NCBI GenBank assembly: GCA_963662605.1
Contig: OY759785.1
Coordinates: 1,736,001-1,800,000 of the forward strand
Length of the DNA: 64,000 nt
DNA from: G963662605 sp963662605
Lineage (GTDB): Bacteria; Bacteroidota; Ignavibacteria; Ignavibacteriales; Ignavibacteriaceae
Direction: 5' to 3'
Positions 35,818 through 44,299 of the stretch are shown here, piece after piece. Each line of letters begins with the position of its first letter. Position 1 is the first letter of the stretch. The notes below the pieces were generated by a model that did not search any database, was not told where the DNA came from, and worked only from the letters and a program-made list of their open reading frames with translations. Position numbers and translations under genes: made by a program.

Positions 35818-38043
35818 ATGAAAAATCAATTAAACCATATTAAAAAATTAATAGCTCCAATCCTCAGTTTCCGACTTACCCTAAAAAACTTGTCATGGAT
35901 TGTATTCGGCTTCACGCTATTGCTGCTTATTATGCCGCTAACCAAGTATTTTAGTTTTGAGTTTTGCGCCGTAGAGGGGTTGTTTTTATCGTTCACCGGA
36001 GGAGTGGTATTTATCCTGATGAACCGAAGCAGATCGAAAATCAATCTCAGGGAGTTCGCGGGTAAGTGCTTTCTCATATTTCTCATACCTCTGGCAATGC
36101 AGACAATTAAAATTCTCTTTGCCGGTTATTCGTGCCTTTGGCATGGAACCCGTTTCTACTTTGTTATTACCATGCCCTCGGTTTTCGTTGGTCTCGGCAT
36201 AGCAGCATTTGCGTTGATTACCAATAAGAAGCACAGTCTGGCGTTATTCATAGGCTATTACATAGTAATGGCACTTTGGCCGTTGTGGATACTTTACTAC
36301 TATCAGCAGCTGTATTTCTACAACCCGCTAATCGGGATTTTCCCCGGTACTGTTTATGACGAGCTGATTCGCATTACGCCTTTATTGATTATTCATCAGA
36401 TCGGCTGTATCTGTATTGCGATTGTACTTATCATTTTTGCACAAAAGAATACGGGAAAGAACTCTCGAAGAGGATTAACCATACTGCTTTTTCTAACCGG
36501 ATTTGTAGTGTGGTATGTTTCGCCTATTTCTCCGTTTGTCACACCGCGTGCTCATATTGAAAAGGAGCTTCGGGGAAGAATCAAGACGGATCATTTTCTG
36601 ATTTATTACAAAGAGGGGAGTCTGACTTTAGATGCTGCTAAGGATATCGGATTGCTCCATGAGGTTTACTTTGAGCAGCTCAGGCAGTTTTATCAGACAG
36701 AACCGAAAAGCATAATACGATCCTACCTTTTCCATTCTCCGGAGGAAAAATCCCGGTTGTTGGGGACTGCCGCGGCAGATTTCGCTAAACCCTGGAAGAA
36801 TGAAATATATATAACAGATGAATCTATAGCTAATACTCTCAAGCACGAACTTTCACATGTATTTACCGCTGCTTTCGGGTATTCTCCATACGAACTATCA
36901 CATGGTTTCGACCCAGCTATGCTGGAGGGCGCCGCAACCGCTTCCACGCCTGTGTATGATGATTTCCCGTTGAACTATATGGCATTTCAGGCCTTTACTG
37001 CTGATACAAACTTATCGGTCTCATCGCTTTTTGGCGGATTAAGTTTTTTTGGCGGCGTATCCTCTACATCATATTGCATTTCAGGATCCTTTTGCCGGTA
37101 TTTGATTAACTCATATGGGATATTGAAATTCCGGGATGCATACAAAAATGGATTTTCTAAGAAAATCTATGGAAAAACACTCAGTGAGTTGGGGAAAGAG
37201 TACAAAGCGAATCTGTTTTCGCAGGGATATGTTTACAATGCGGATTTAGCCGATTTCTATTTTAGGGGACAGGGGCTGCTCCAAAAGACTTCACCACATT
37301 ATGCCGCTGAGTTAAAGCACGAATCCGTATTGCTGATGAAGCAGGGCAGATACACAGAGGCTTTGCTCTCACTGGGAAGTATTCACAAGAGTCTTTTGCA
37401 GGTTTCGCTTTTAAAAGTTAAAATTTTGGAGAAATTGAAACGTTTTGATGAAGCTATCTTTATATTAAGAGAGGCACGTGAAGTTTGTGGTAAGTCGGGA
37501 GCATGTCGCGAAATAGAATTAGCCTTAGCAAATTGCTATTTCATGAAAGGTGACCTTGATAAAGCCGGGAGCATGTATAAAGATCTACGGGAGCACGTCC
37601 AACGACCTTTTTTTAGATCAATTTGCTCCTCAAGGCTTTTGGCTGTACAAAATCGGGAGCACGTAGAGGAAGTTTTCTGCGATGATGCCAATGTTAGATA
37701 CCGTCTATATTCTAACCTGCTAACTGAAACCGGCAACTCTTCGATAATTCCTGTTGTTTTAATACTTGCGGGCAATGCACATGCACCTTACGCAGATACG
37801 AAGAAAGTAATATCCAGATGGTTTGACCATCAGAAAACGATTGAAGAATACAACGCTCTTTGGTTGTTGCGGTTTGCAATAAATCATGGTGATACGGAAT
37901 TTGCCAAAGACATTTTGTATAAAAATGATTCAAAAAACATTATTTTTTCACCAGCAATTTCCGAAGAACGGAAAAAGATGCGTGCTATGGAATTGATCCT
38001 TGAAAGAGGGTTTCAGTACAATATTTGGAATAATCATGAGTGA
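35818..38043 (+). CDS. Membrane protein with HExxH metallopeptidase domain and TPR tail
   Basis: 741 residues. Residues ~15-235 hold about seven membrane helices. A soluble region follows, with the gluzincin motif KHELSHVF near ~342 (HExxH with both His) and, downstream, PAMLEGAATAS, whose Glu is placed to be the third zinc ligand, as in peptidase MA-like proteins. Residues ~485-700 look like tetratricopeptide repeats (YTEALLSLGSIHKSLLQ, RFDEAIFILREAREV, ANCYFMKGDLDKAGSMYKDL). This suggests an envelope zinc protease with a protein-binding tail; substrate is unknown. The last eight bases overlap the HD-domain gene. Confidence 0.7.
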   Translation: MKNQLNHIKKLIAPILSFRLTLKNLSWIVFGFTLLLLIMPLTKYFSFEFCAVEGLFLSFTGGVVFILMNRSRSKINLREFAGKCFLIFLIPLAMQTIKILFAGYSCLWHGTRFYFVITMPSVFVGLGIAAFALITNKKHSLALFIGYYIVMALWPLWILYYYQQLYFYNPLIGIFPGTVYDELIRITPLLIIHQIGCICIAIVLIIFAQKNTGKNSRRGLTILLFLTGFVVWYVSPISPFVTPRAHIEKELRGRIKTDHFLIYYKEGSLTLDAAKDIGLLHEVYFEQLRQFYQTEPKSIIRSYLFHSPEEKSRLLGTAAADFAKPWKNEIYITDESIANTLKHELSHVFTAAFGYSPYELSHGFDPAMLEGAATASTPVYDDFPLNYMAFQAFTADTNLSVSSLFGGLSFFGGVSSTSYCISGSFCRYLINSYGILKFRDAYKNGFSKKIYGKTLSELGKEYKANLFSQGYVYNADLADFYFRGQGLLQKTSPHYAAELKHESVLLMKQGRYTEALLSLGSIHKSLLQVSLLKVKILEKLKRFDEAIFILREAREVCGKSGACREIELALANCYFMKGDLDKAGSMYKDLREHVQRPFFRSICSSRLLAVQNREHVEEVFCDDANVRYRLYSNLLTETGNSSIIPVVLILAGNAHAPYADTKKVISRWFDHQKTIEEYNALWLLRFAINHGDTEFAKDILYKNDSKNIIFSPAISEERKKMRAMELILERGFQYNIWNNHE

Positions 38044-39424
38044 AGTAAAACGGAAACAAAACCTGAAAAGTGAAATTCTTCGGGACGAAATATTGAAAAG
38101 TATTTCGTTGATTTCCGGTACAACGTTTTACGCCAGCGGTACAACCGTGCTTGATCTCCTGTCAAAGCAACCGGTTGAAGGTTATTACTTGCATTTTTGC
38201 GGAGATAGAGGAGCTTTTCTTAACTTTTGCGAACATGACAAGGCAGGTAAAAAGTTTAGTCTTATCTCATATCATGAAAAATCCGAAACGTGGGCTTTCA
38301 GCATAGGGGGAAGGAACGTTTTAATTACGTATTACAATTCTGTCAGAAAGCTCTCGAGCGGAATTAAAAATTATGCTGCATCTGTCGGGATTCCGGTATT
38401 ATCACTCTATGTTTCGCTTAGTGAGAGAAGTATCGGAAAGGTATTCAGCCTGTTTGAAGGATATGATGATTATTGCAATGGCGTTTTTCGGCATAGCCTC
38501 AACATAGTTGAGGCATTCTGGAGCCATCATTCCTTCTTATTAAGCTTATGCTACTATGCTGCAAAATATCAACTCACTCCGGATATAGGTGTCTTGGAAT
38601 TAATGCGGCAGCATGCGGAGGGGGTAATCATCCCTGCAAGTGAGGGTTCGGCAATATTTTTCAAAATCCTCGGTACACCTCGGCCTTCAATCGGATTGAA
38701 GATGCTTCATGAGTCGGGACTGTTAAGAAATTTTTTCCCTGAAGCTTCAAACATGGCAGGTGTTGAGCCTGTGGGTGGATATCAACACAAGGATGTTTTT
38801 TATCATACGTGCGAAGTTGTTGATAACATCAGCCGAACGACCGGCAACATTTGGCTCCGCTTCGCGGCATTCGTACACGACATTGCTAAGCCTCATACAA
38901 AGCGATTTATTGAAGGAACCGGATGGACATTCCACGGACACGAAGAAAAAGGTGCCCGTTTAATGAAGGGGCTCTTCTACCGCTTGGGATTAGAGAGGGA
39001 AATGCTTCCTTATGTTCAGAAAATGATTCGGCTGCACTTGCGTCCGTCGGCGTTGGTGAGCGAGGAGATAACTGATTCGGCCGTACGGCGTTTGATAACC
39101 GAAGCAGGAGAGCACCTTGAGGATCTGCTTAAATTATGCCGGGCTGATATAACAAGTAAGAACCCGGGAAAAGTTAACCGCGTAAGAAGAAATTATGATG
39201 TCGTTGAAGCAAAAATTCTCGCGGTGAAAGAAAAAGATGAGCTTGCAGCATTCCAATCGCCGGTTAAAGGTGAGGAGATTATGCAAATCTGCGGGCTTAG
39301 ACCCTCCCGGAAGGTCGGGGAAATAAAAACTGCGATTGAAGATGCGATATTACGTGGGGAAATTGAAAACACCTATGAGGCCGCTTTGCAATACCTCATG
39401 CGGATTAAGGATTCCTTTAATTAG
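38036..39424 (+). CDS. HD-domain protein with decayed CCA-nucleotidyltransferase head
   Basis: About 462 residues from ATG 38036. The middle and C-terminal part match bacterial tRNA nucleotidyltransferases: FKILGTPRPSIGLKMLHESG, GYQHKDVFYHT, AAFVHDIAKP (~280), FHGHEEKGARLMK and a tail with LRPSRKVGEIKTAIEDAI. The HD metal ligands are intact. The N-terminal head is degenerate: the GGxVRD motif reads ASGTTVLDLL, the catalytic DxD is absent (EGYYLHF), and the RxxRA helix is replaced by HSLNIVEAFW. The HD phosphohydrolase may be active while nucleotide addition probably is not. It overlaps the metallopeptidase gene and converges on the CDF gene with an eight-base overlap. Confidence 0.75.
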   Translation: MSEVKRKQNLKSEILRDEILKSISLISGTTFYASGTTVLDLLSKQPVEGYYLHFCGDRGAFLNFCEHDKAGKKFSLISYHEKSETWAFSIGGRNVLITYYNSVRKLSSGIKNYAASVGIPVLSLYVSLSERSIGKVFSLFEGYDDYCNGVFRHSLNIVEAFWSHHSFLLSLCYYAAKYQLTPDIGVLELMRQHAEGVIIPASEGSAIFFKILGTPRPSIGLKMLHESGLLRNFFPEASNMAGVEPVGGYQHKDVFYHTCEVVDNISRTTGNIWLRFAAFVHDIAKPHTKRFIEGTGWTFHGHEEKGARLMKGLFYRLGLEREMLPYVQKMIRLHLRPSALVSEEITDSAVRRLITEAGEHLEDLLKLCRADITSKNPGKVNRVRRNYDVVEAKILAVKEKDELAAFQSPVKGEEIMQICGLRPSRKVGEIKTAIEDAILRGEIENTYEAALQYLMRIKDSFN

Positions 39425-40292
39425 AGGTTGATTCTTCCGGCTCAAAATGGACAACAACGTTAGAGTGCTGTATCTTTTGTTGAATCGCATTCTCAACGTT
39501 ACTTGCAATATCGTGTGCCTGTTCAACCGTTAAGCTTTTTTCTACGTGAATATTTAATTCGATGAATTTAGTATTGCCTGCCTCTCTGACACGAATATCG
39601 TGGAAGAGAAGAACTTCTTTAATCTCGGAAACAATTATTGCGACTTGCTCGATAATTCCGTCAGGAGCCTTGTCAACGAGAGCATCAAATGCCCTCTTAC
39701 CGAGGCGGTAGCTGACACTGAGAACGATTAATGCGACCATCAATGCAGCAATTGAATCCGCGGCAACATAATTAAAATTCGCTGCTATTAATCCCAACAG
39801 TACTACTGATGAACTCCAAATATCGGTTTTGAAGTGAAGTGCATCCGCCTCTAAAGCCTGACTCCCGTATTTTTTTGCTACGCGATGTAGTGCTCTAGAG
39901 CGCGAGAAATCTATAATAATTGAAATGATGACAACTGCATAACTCCATGGTGTAACCTCGATGTGTGTATTACCCGAGACTAAACGGCCGACGGCTTCAT
40001 AAATAATCCAGATACAGGTAATAACAAGGAGCAGAGTTTCGATCAGAGCGGAAATATTTTCAATTTTTCCGTGTCCGAAATTATGATCATAATCAGCTGG
40101 TTTATCGGAAATGCGAACTGCAAAATATGTCACAACAGCGGCTACGAGGTCGAGAGCTGAGTGCAGCGCTTCCGACAAGATACCAAGGCTTCGGGTCAGA
40201 AGTCCAATGATTAATTTAAATCCGGTCAGGAATATAGCCGCCAAAACTGACGTGAGAGCAATATTCTTTTTTTCGTTTTTATTCGAAGACAT
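39417..40292 (-). CDS. Cation diffusion facilitator (CDF) transporter
   Basis: 291 residues with six membrane helices. The metal site ligands are present as HxxxD in SEALHSALD (helix 2) and HxxxD in EADALHFKTDIW (helix 5), together with the DYDHNFGHGKIE loop typical of the family. The cytoplasmic C-terminal domain (~210-291) includes a FHDIRVREAGNTKFIELNIH strand pair. CDF proteins export Zn2+, Fe2+, Co2+ or Mn2+ in exchange for protons. HxxxD in both helices rather than DxxxD tends to favour zinc, but this is not decisive. Confidence 0.92.
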   Translation of the reverse strand: MSSNKNEKKNIALTSVLAAIFLTGFKLIIGLLTRSLGILSEALHSALDLVAAVVTYFAVRISDKPADYDHNFGHGKIENISALIETLLLVITCIWIIYEAVGRLVSGNTHIEVTPWSYAVVIISIIIDFSRSRALHRVAKKYGSQALEADALHFKTDIWSSSVVLLGLIAANFNYVAADSIAALMVALIVLSVSYRLGKRAFDALVDKAPDGIIEQVAIIVSEIKEVLLFHDIRVREAGNTKFIELNIHVEKSLTVEQAHDIASNVENAIQQKIQHSNVVVHFEPEESTSN

Positions 40293-40328
40293 ATATGAAA
40301 TATTAAGATTTTTTTTAAAAAATCATAA

Positions 40329-41540
40329 TCATTTATAAATCTCGCGTTTTTTTGCCTGCAAGGATTCCTCTATGCTTGAAACGATTTTTTTATAGTCGGA
40401 AACAACGGATTCACACGCGATTTTTTCAATCGGGTTTTTTTGACAAACATCTTGCAGCTGCTGTAAGTGATTCTGTATGTTGCTTTTTATCAGGATGTCT
40501 TTAATACTGCCGACAATCTCTGAGAAAGTTACCGTTTTTACTTCCTTCATCATCTGGTTTTGAGTTACATAAAGATCATTGTAAGCGTTCTGAACTTCAG
40601 CCAGCTGCTTTTTCAATTCTTCATGCAGCAGAGCGTTCTCAATAACGATACCGGTACTGGAAGCCATTGCGCTGATGAATAGCTGATCCTCACGTGAAAA
40701 GTTTCCGCCTGCTTTGTTGAGAATTTGAAATACGCCGATGACGGTACTCTCGGTATTCCGCATTGGTACGCAAAGAATATTTCTTGTTTTAAAACCGGTC
40801 TGCTGATCTATTTCCTTATTAAACAGGGGATGAGTATATGGATCATCAATAATTTGAGCTTCGCCGGAGGTCGCGACTTCACCTGCAATTCCTCGATTGA
40901 TCGGGAATGATATTTCCGACTTTTCTATACCCAAACCGCTTCTTGCCCATAGCATTTTTCTTGTTTTATCAACCAAGAATAACGTAGCCCTTTCAGCTTG
41001 AACAGTGTCGGTAACAAGTACAATGATCCGGTGGAGGAGTTCATCAAAATCAACAATGGAGTGTAAACTGCGCGATATTTCAAGAAGAACAGATAGTTTC
41101 TTCGTTTCATGGATGACGTCTGCAATCTTAGTCTCTTTACCACTATCTATCTGGCTCTCCAATTTTTCCGCGGCAGACTTGTGAAGAATCTCTTGCGCAA
41201 TGTATAATAATTTGTCATACTCAAGAGGTTTTGGCAGAAATCCTTGAATTTTATCTCCAAATACGATGTCGGCTGTATCAAAAAAGTACGATGAAACAAT
41301 TACGAGTTTCGACTCAGGCCTCATTTCATACACCTGATCAACGAACTCAATTTCACTCATTACAGGCTGCATTATTTCAATGACAATGATGTCGGGAAGA
41401 ATTTCAAGTATTGCCTGAAGACCGGCCTTGCTTTTCTCTTTAACCGAAACCGTAGCTTCGATCGAGTTGGCTAAGGAGAGGTAGACCCCTTTTGTTTCCC
41501 TGTTGTCCGAAAAGATAAGAATGTTATTCTCAGTTTTCAT
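40329..41540 (-). CDS. Receiver-like plus GAF domain signalling protein
   Basis: 403 residues. Residues 1-125 have a response-regulator receiver fold (ILIFSDNRETK, PDIIVIEIMQPVMS, LVIVSS, FLPKPLEY), but the phosphoacceptor Asp is Glu (VIEIM) and the first acidic pair is SD rather than DD. A GAF domain follows (~155-305: LHSIVDFDELLHRIIVLVTD, RATLFLVDK, GIAGEVATSGE, NILCVPMRN), then a coiled coil and a helical tail. No kinase, cyclase or DNA-binding output domain is seen. It may act as a constitutive or ligand-gated adaptor. The gene stands alone on the minus strand, divergent from glycerate kinase. Confidence 0.85.
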   Translation of the reverse strand: MKTENNILIFSDNRETKGVYLSLANSIEATVSVKEKSKAGLQAILEILPDIIVIEIMQPVMSEIEFVDQVYEMRPESKLVIVSSYFFDTADIVFGDKIQGFLPKPLEYDKLLYIAQEILHKSAAEKLESQIDSGKETKIADVIHETKKLSVLLEISRSLHSIVDFDELLHRIIVLVTDTVQAERATLFLVDKTRKMLWARSGLGIEKSEISFPINRGIAGEVATSGEAQIIDDPYTHPLFNKEIDQQTGFKTRNILCVPMRNTESTVIGVFQILNKAGGNFSREDQLFISAMASSTGIVIENALLHEELKKQLAEVQNAYNDLYVTQNQMMKEVKTVTFSEIVGSIKDILIKSNIQNHLQQLQDVCQKNPIEKIACESVVSDYKKIVSSIEESLQAKKREIYK

Positions 41541-41759
41541 AATTTATCCGAAAATTCAGCATGCAGCTGTGTTTGAATGTCATTACGCGGATTTAGTATC
41601 CGCCGGTAGAGGGAAAGAAACGGCTATTATTAACATCTTCTATTCCTTCCGGAAATATACTGATTTTCATTTTTATATGGCAAATTAGTCATTCGATTAA
41701 AGATTAAGCTTTATATATTTGGGGTAGGTTAATATCAAAATCCCGGTACATATAGGCGA

Positions 41760-42878
41760 ATGAAAATTTTAGTTGCTCCAAATTGTTTTAAAGAATGCGC
41801 AGATGCAATTACCATCGCGACCGCGATTCGGGATGAACTGGTTCCCGGTTTGCCGGAAGCTATAATTGATGTTCTTCCCGTTTCCGATGGTGGTGATGGA
41901 TTTCTGGATGTCTGTGCTCATGCAAACAAGATAGAGTTTCACTATGTAAAAGTTCCGGCGATTTATAACAATGATGTGGTTGATGTCCGATATGGCCGGG
42001 ACGAAAATGGGGTGACCGTGTTTATCGAAAGCGCTGAGGTCATTGGACTGGCAAGAACACCGGAGGATTCCCGGAAGCCTCTTAATTTGTCCTCATTAAG
42101 TCTGGGAATTCTATTAAAATCTCTCATGCTCAACGAGCCAGCAATCGAAAAGGTTGTAATAGGGTTGGGTGGCACTGCTATTAATGATTTAGGGTTTGGG
42201 TGTGCCGAAGCATTCGGATTGCAAATACTTGATGAAACCGGGAAACAACTGCCGATATTGCCTGCAAGCTTCTCAAGAGTGGCATCGCTTGTCTTACCCT
42301 CAGAACATTTTCCGGTCGAGATTGAACTCGTCACCGATGTTCAGGCGGATCTATTGGGAGAGCATGGTACGAGCATGATGTTTTCGCCCCAGAAAGGTGC
42401 GACACCCGAAGATGTTGAAAAATTGGAATCCGGATTTGCCAATATTCTCAGGATTTTGGATAGAAATTTTAATTTGAAGTACAAGGGTAGTAAAATGGGA
42501 GCTGCGGGAGGGGTTGCTCTTGGTTTATCGTTATTTTCGAAGATCACACTTGTCCCCGCAAAGGAGTTTTTATTTTCATATTTGAAGCTCGGGGATAAAA
42601 TAAAATCTTCAGATTATGTCATCACAGCGGAAGGCTCCTATGACAGTCAAAGCGCGTTACAAAAAGCCCCGGAAATCATACTGGCGGAAGCAGTAAACAA
42701 GGGTAAAAAGGCGATACTTATTGCGGGGAAAACGACAATTTCAAGCGAAAATTCAGGCTTTGAAATATTTACCCTGATAAAGCATTTCAATAGTGCCGCA
42801 GAATCCATGTTAAATTATCGTGAAGGGATTAAATTAGTTTGCCGGGAACTCATAAATTCAATTCAAAAATCCACGTGA
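41760..42878 (+). CDS. Glycerate kinase, type 1 (GlxK/GarK family)
   Basis: 372 residues, the usual family length. The N-terminus MKILVAPNCFKECADA matches the family's PDSFKgslsA motif, followed by PVSDGGDGFLDV, the glycine-rich IGLGGTAINDLGFG and GAAGGVALGL. It phosphorylates D-glycerate with ATP (to 2- or 3-phosphoglycerate), feeding glyoxylate/serine metabolites into glycolysis. It precedes thyA by 40 bp and may share its transcript, although the functions are not obviously linked. Confidence 0.93.
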   Translation: MKILVAPNCFKECADAITIATAIRDELVPGLPEAIIDVLPVSDGGDGFLDVCAHANKIEFHYVKVPAIYNNDVVDVRYGRDENGVTVFIESAEVIGLARTPEDSRKPLNLSSLSLGILLKSLMLNEPAIEKVVIGLGGTAINDLGFGCAEAFGLQILDETGKQLPILPASFSRVASLVLPSEHFPVEIELVTDVQADLLGEHGTSMMFSPQKGATPEDVEKLESGFANILRILDRNFNLKYKGSKMGAAGGVALGLSLFSKITLVPAKEFLFSYLKLGDKIKSSDYVITAEGSYDSQSALQKAPEIILAEAVNKGKKAILIAGKTTISSENSGFEIFTLIKHFNSAAESMLNYREGIKLVCRELINSIQKST

Positions 42879-42918
42879 TTTGGTTACATTTATTAATTAA
42901 ACAAAAATATTTATTGTG

Positions 42919-43758
42919 ATGAAAGAATACTTAGATTTAGTCAAATTAGTAATGAATGAAGGCATCCGGAAGCGTACCCGGACTGGCATAGACACGATTT
43001 CGTATTTCTCTGCAAACTACAGAGTAGATTTGTCGAAAGGATATCCACTTCTGACGACCAAGAAGGTCGAATTCAAATCAATGCTTCACGAGGTGTTGTG
43101 GTATCTTTCCGGTGATAACCATATCCGAAATTTACGTCAGCATACCAAAATATGGGATGCGTGGGCTGATGAAGACGGCAATCTGGAAACTGCTTACGGA
43201 TACTATTGGCGGAAATTCCCAAGTGCACAAAAAGATAAAAAAGGCAATTGGGTTGTAACGGAAACCGATCAGATAAAATATGTCATTGATGAAATTAAAA
43301 ACAAACCGTACAGCAGAAGATTAGTTGTAAGTGCATGGGAGCCCGGCAATGCAATTCACAGCAAACTGCCACCGTGCCACTATTCATATGTGTTCAATGT
43401 GCAGGAAGATAAACTGAACTGTCATCTTACACAGCGTTCCGGTGATATTGCATTAGGAATTCCATTTAATCTGGCGGCATATGCATTGCTTACACAAATC
43501 ATAGCACAGCAAACCGGACTCAAGGTCGGCTGGTTCTCACACACGATTGTTGATGCTCATATTTATGTTGCAGACCCCGGTTCGCCAATGGAAAAATACG
43601 ACCATCTTAAAGGTTTGCAGGAGCAATTAACAAGAGAGCCCCTGCCTCTGTCACAGTTAAAAATCGCAGACAAACCGATTGATGAATTACGGTTTGAGGA
43701 TTTCGAACTGACCGGATACCAGTCACATCCGAAAATACGTTTTGAGGTGGCTGTTTGA
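42919..43758 (+). CDS. thyA: Thymidylate synthase
   Basis: 279 residues. MKEYLDLVKLVMNEGIRKRT at the start, LLTTKKVEFKSM, WDAWADEDGNL, the catalytic Cys in LPPCHYSYVF (~153), QRSGDIALGIPFN and HTIVDAHIYV are all present. It methylates dUMP to dTMP using methylenetetrahydrofolate. The ATG at 42919 matches the family start; a GTG one codon upstream is possible. The dihydrofolate reductase that recycles its product follows immediately, the usual partner. Confidence 0.97.
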   Translation: MKEYLDLVKLVMNEGIRKRTRTGIDTISYFSANYRVDLSKGYPLLTTKKVEFKSMLHEVLWYLSGDNHIRNLRQHTKIWDAWADEDGNLETAYGYYWRKFPSAQKDKKGNWVVTETDQIKYVIDEIKNKPYSRRLVVSAWEPGNAIHSKLPPCHYSYVFNVQEDKLNCHLTQRSGDIALGIPFNLAAYALLTQIIAQQTGLKVGWFSHTIVDAHIYVADPGSPMEKYDHLKGLQEQLTREPLPLSQLKIADKPIDELRFEDFELTGYQSHPKIRFEVAV

Positions 43759-43781
43759 GCGGTGGAAACGGAAAAGTGCAC

Positions 43782-44261
43782 ATGAAGAAAATTCTCATCA
43801 GTGCAATTGCAGCGAACGGTGTTATCGGAGACTCGCAAAAGGGTCTGCCGTGGCATATACCGGAGGAGTTCAAACATTTTAAGGAAACGACTTTCGGATA
43901 TCCTCTTATTATGGGGAAGAAGACGTTTCTGGAATTAGGAAAACCCCTGAAGGGAAGACTAAACATTGTTCTTTCAACGGATCCTGCTTTCTCATTTGAG
44001 GATCCATTGGTTAAAATTTTCGGCGGACTTCAGGAAGCGCTCGATTATTGTGAACTTTCCGGCGCCGAAAAGGTTTTTATAGCAGGAGGCCGTTCGGTAT
44101 ACGCCAAGGCTATCCTTTTTTGCGATGAGATGATATTATCGTTTTTAAAGCAGAGTGCGGAAGGCGATGTTTTATTCCCGAAGGTTGACCTGTTTGATTG
44201 GAAAATAGTTAACCAGATAGAACACGATCAGTTTACGATCAAGTATTACGAGAAAAGATAG
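43782..44261 (+). CDS. folA: Dihydrofolate reductase
   Basis: 159 residues from ATG 43782 (KKILISAIAANGVIGDSQ). LPWHIPEEFKHFKE carries the catalytic acidic residue (Glu here, in the Asp/Glu27 position), and LIMGKKTFLELGKPL, NIVLST and FIAGGRSVYAKA complete the NADPH and folate sites. It reduces dihydrofolate made by the adjacent thymidylate synthase. A TTG overlapping the thyA stop (43755) could give a nine-residue longer form, but the family N-terminus begins at 43782. Confidence 0.95.
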   Translation: MKKILISAIAANGVIGDSQKGLPWHIPEEFKHFKETTFGYPLIMGKKTFLELGKPLKGRLNIVLSTDPAFSFEDPLVKIFGGLQEALDYCELSGAEKVFIAGGRSVYAKAILFCDEMILSFLKQSAEGDVLFPKVDLFDWKIVNQIEHDQFTIKYYEKR

Positions 44262-44299
44262 ATTTTACGTTAGAATTAAGATAAAGATACACACAAGAC

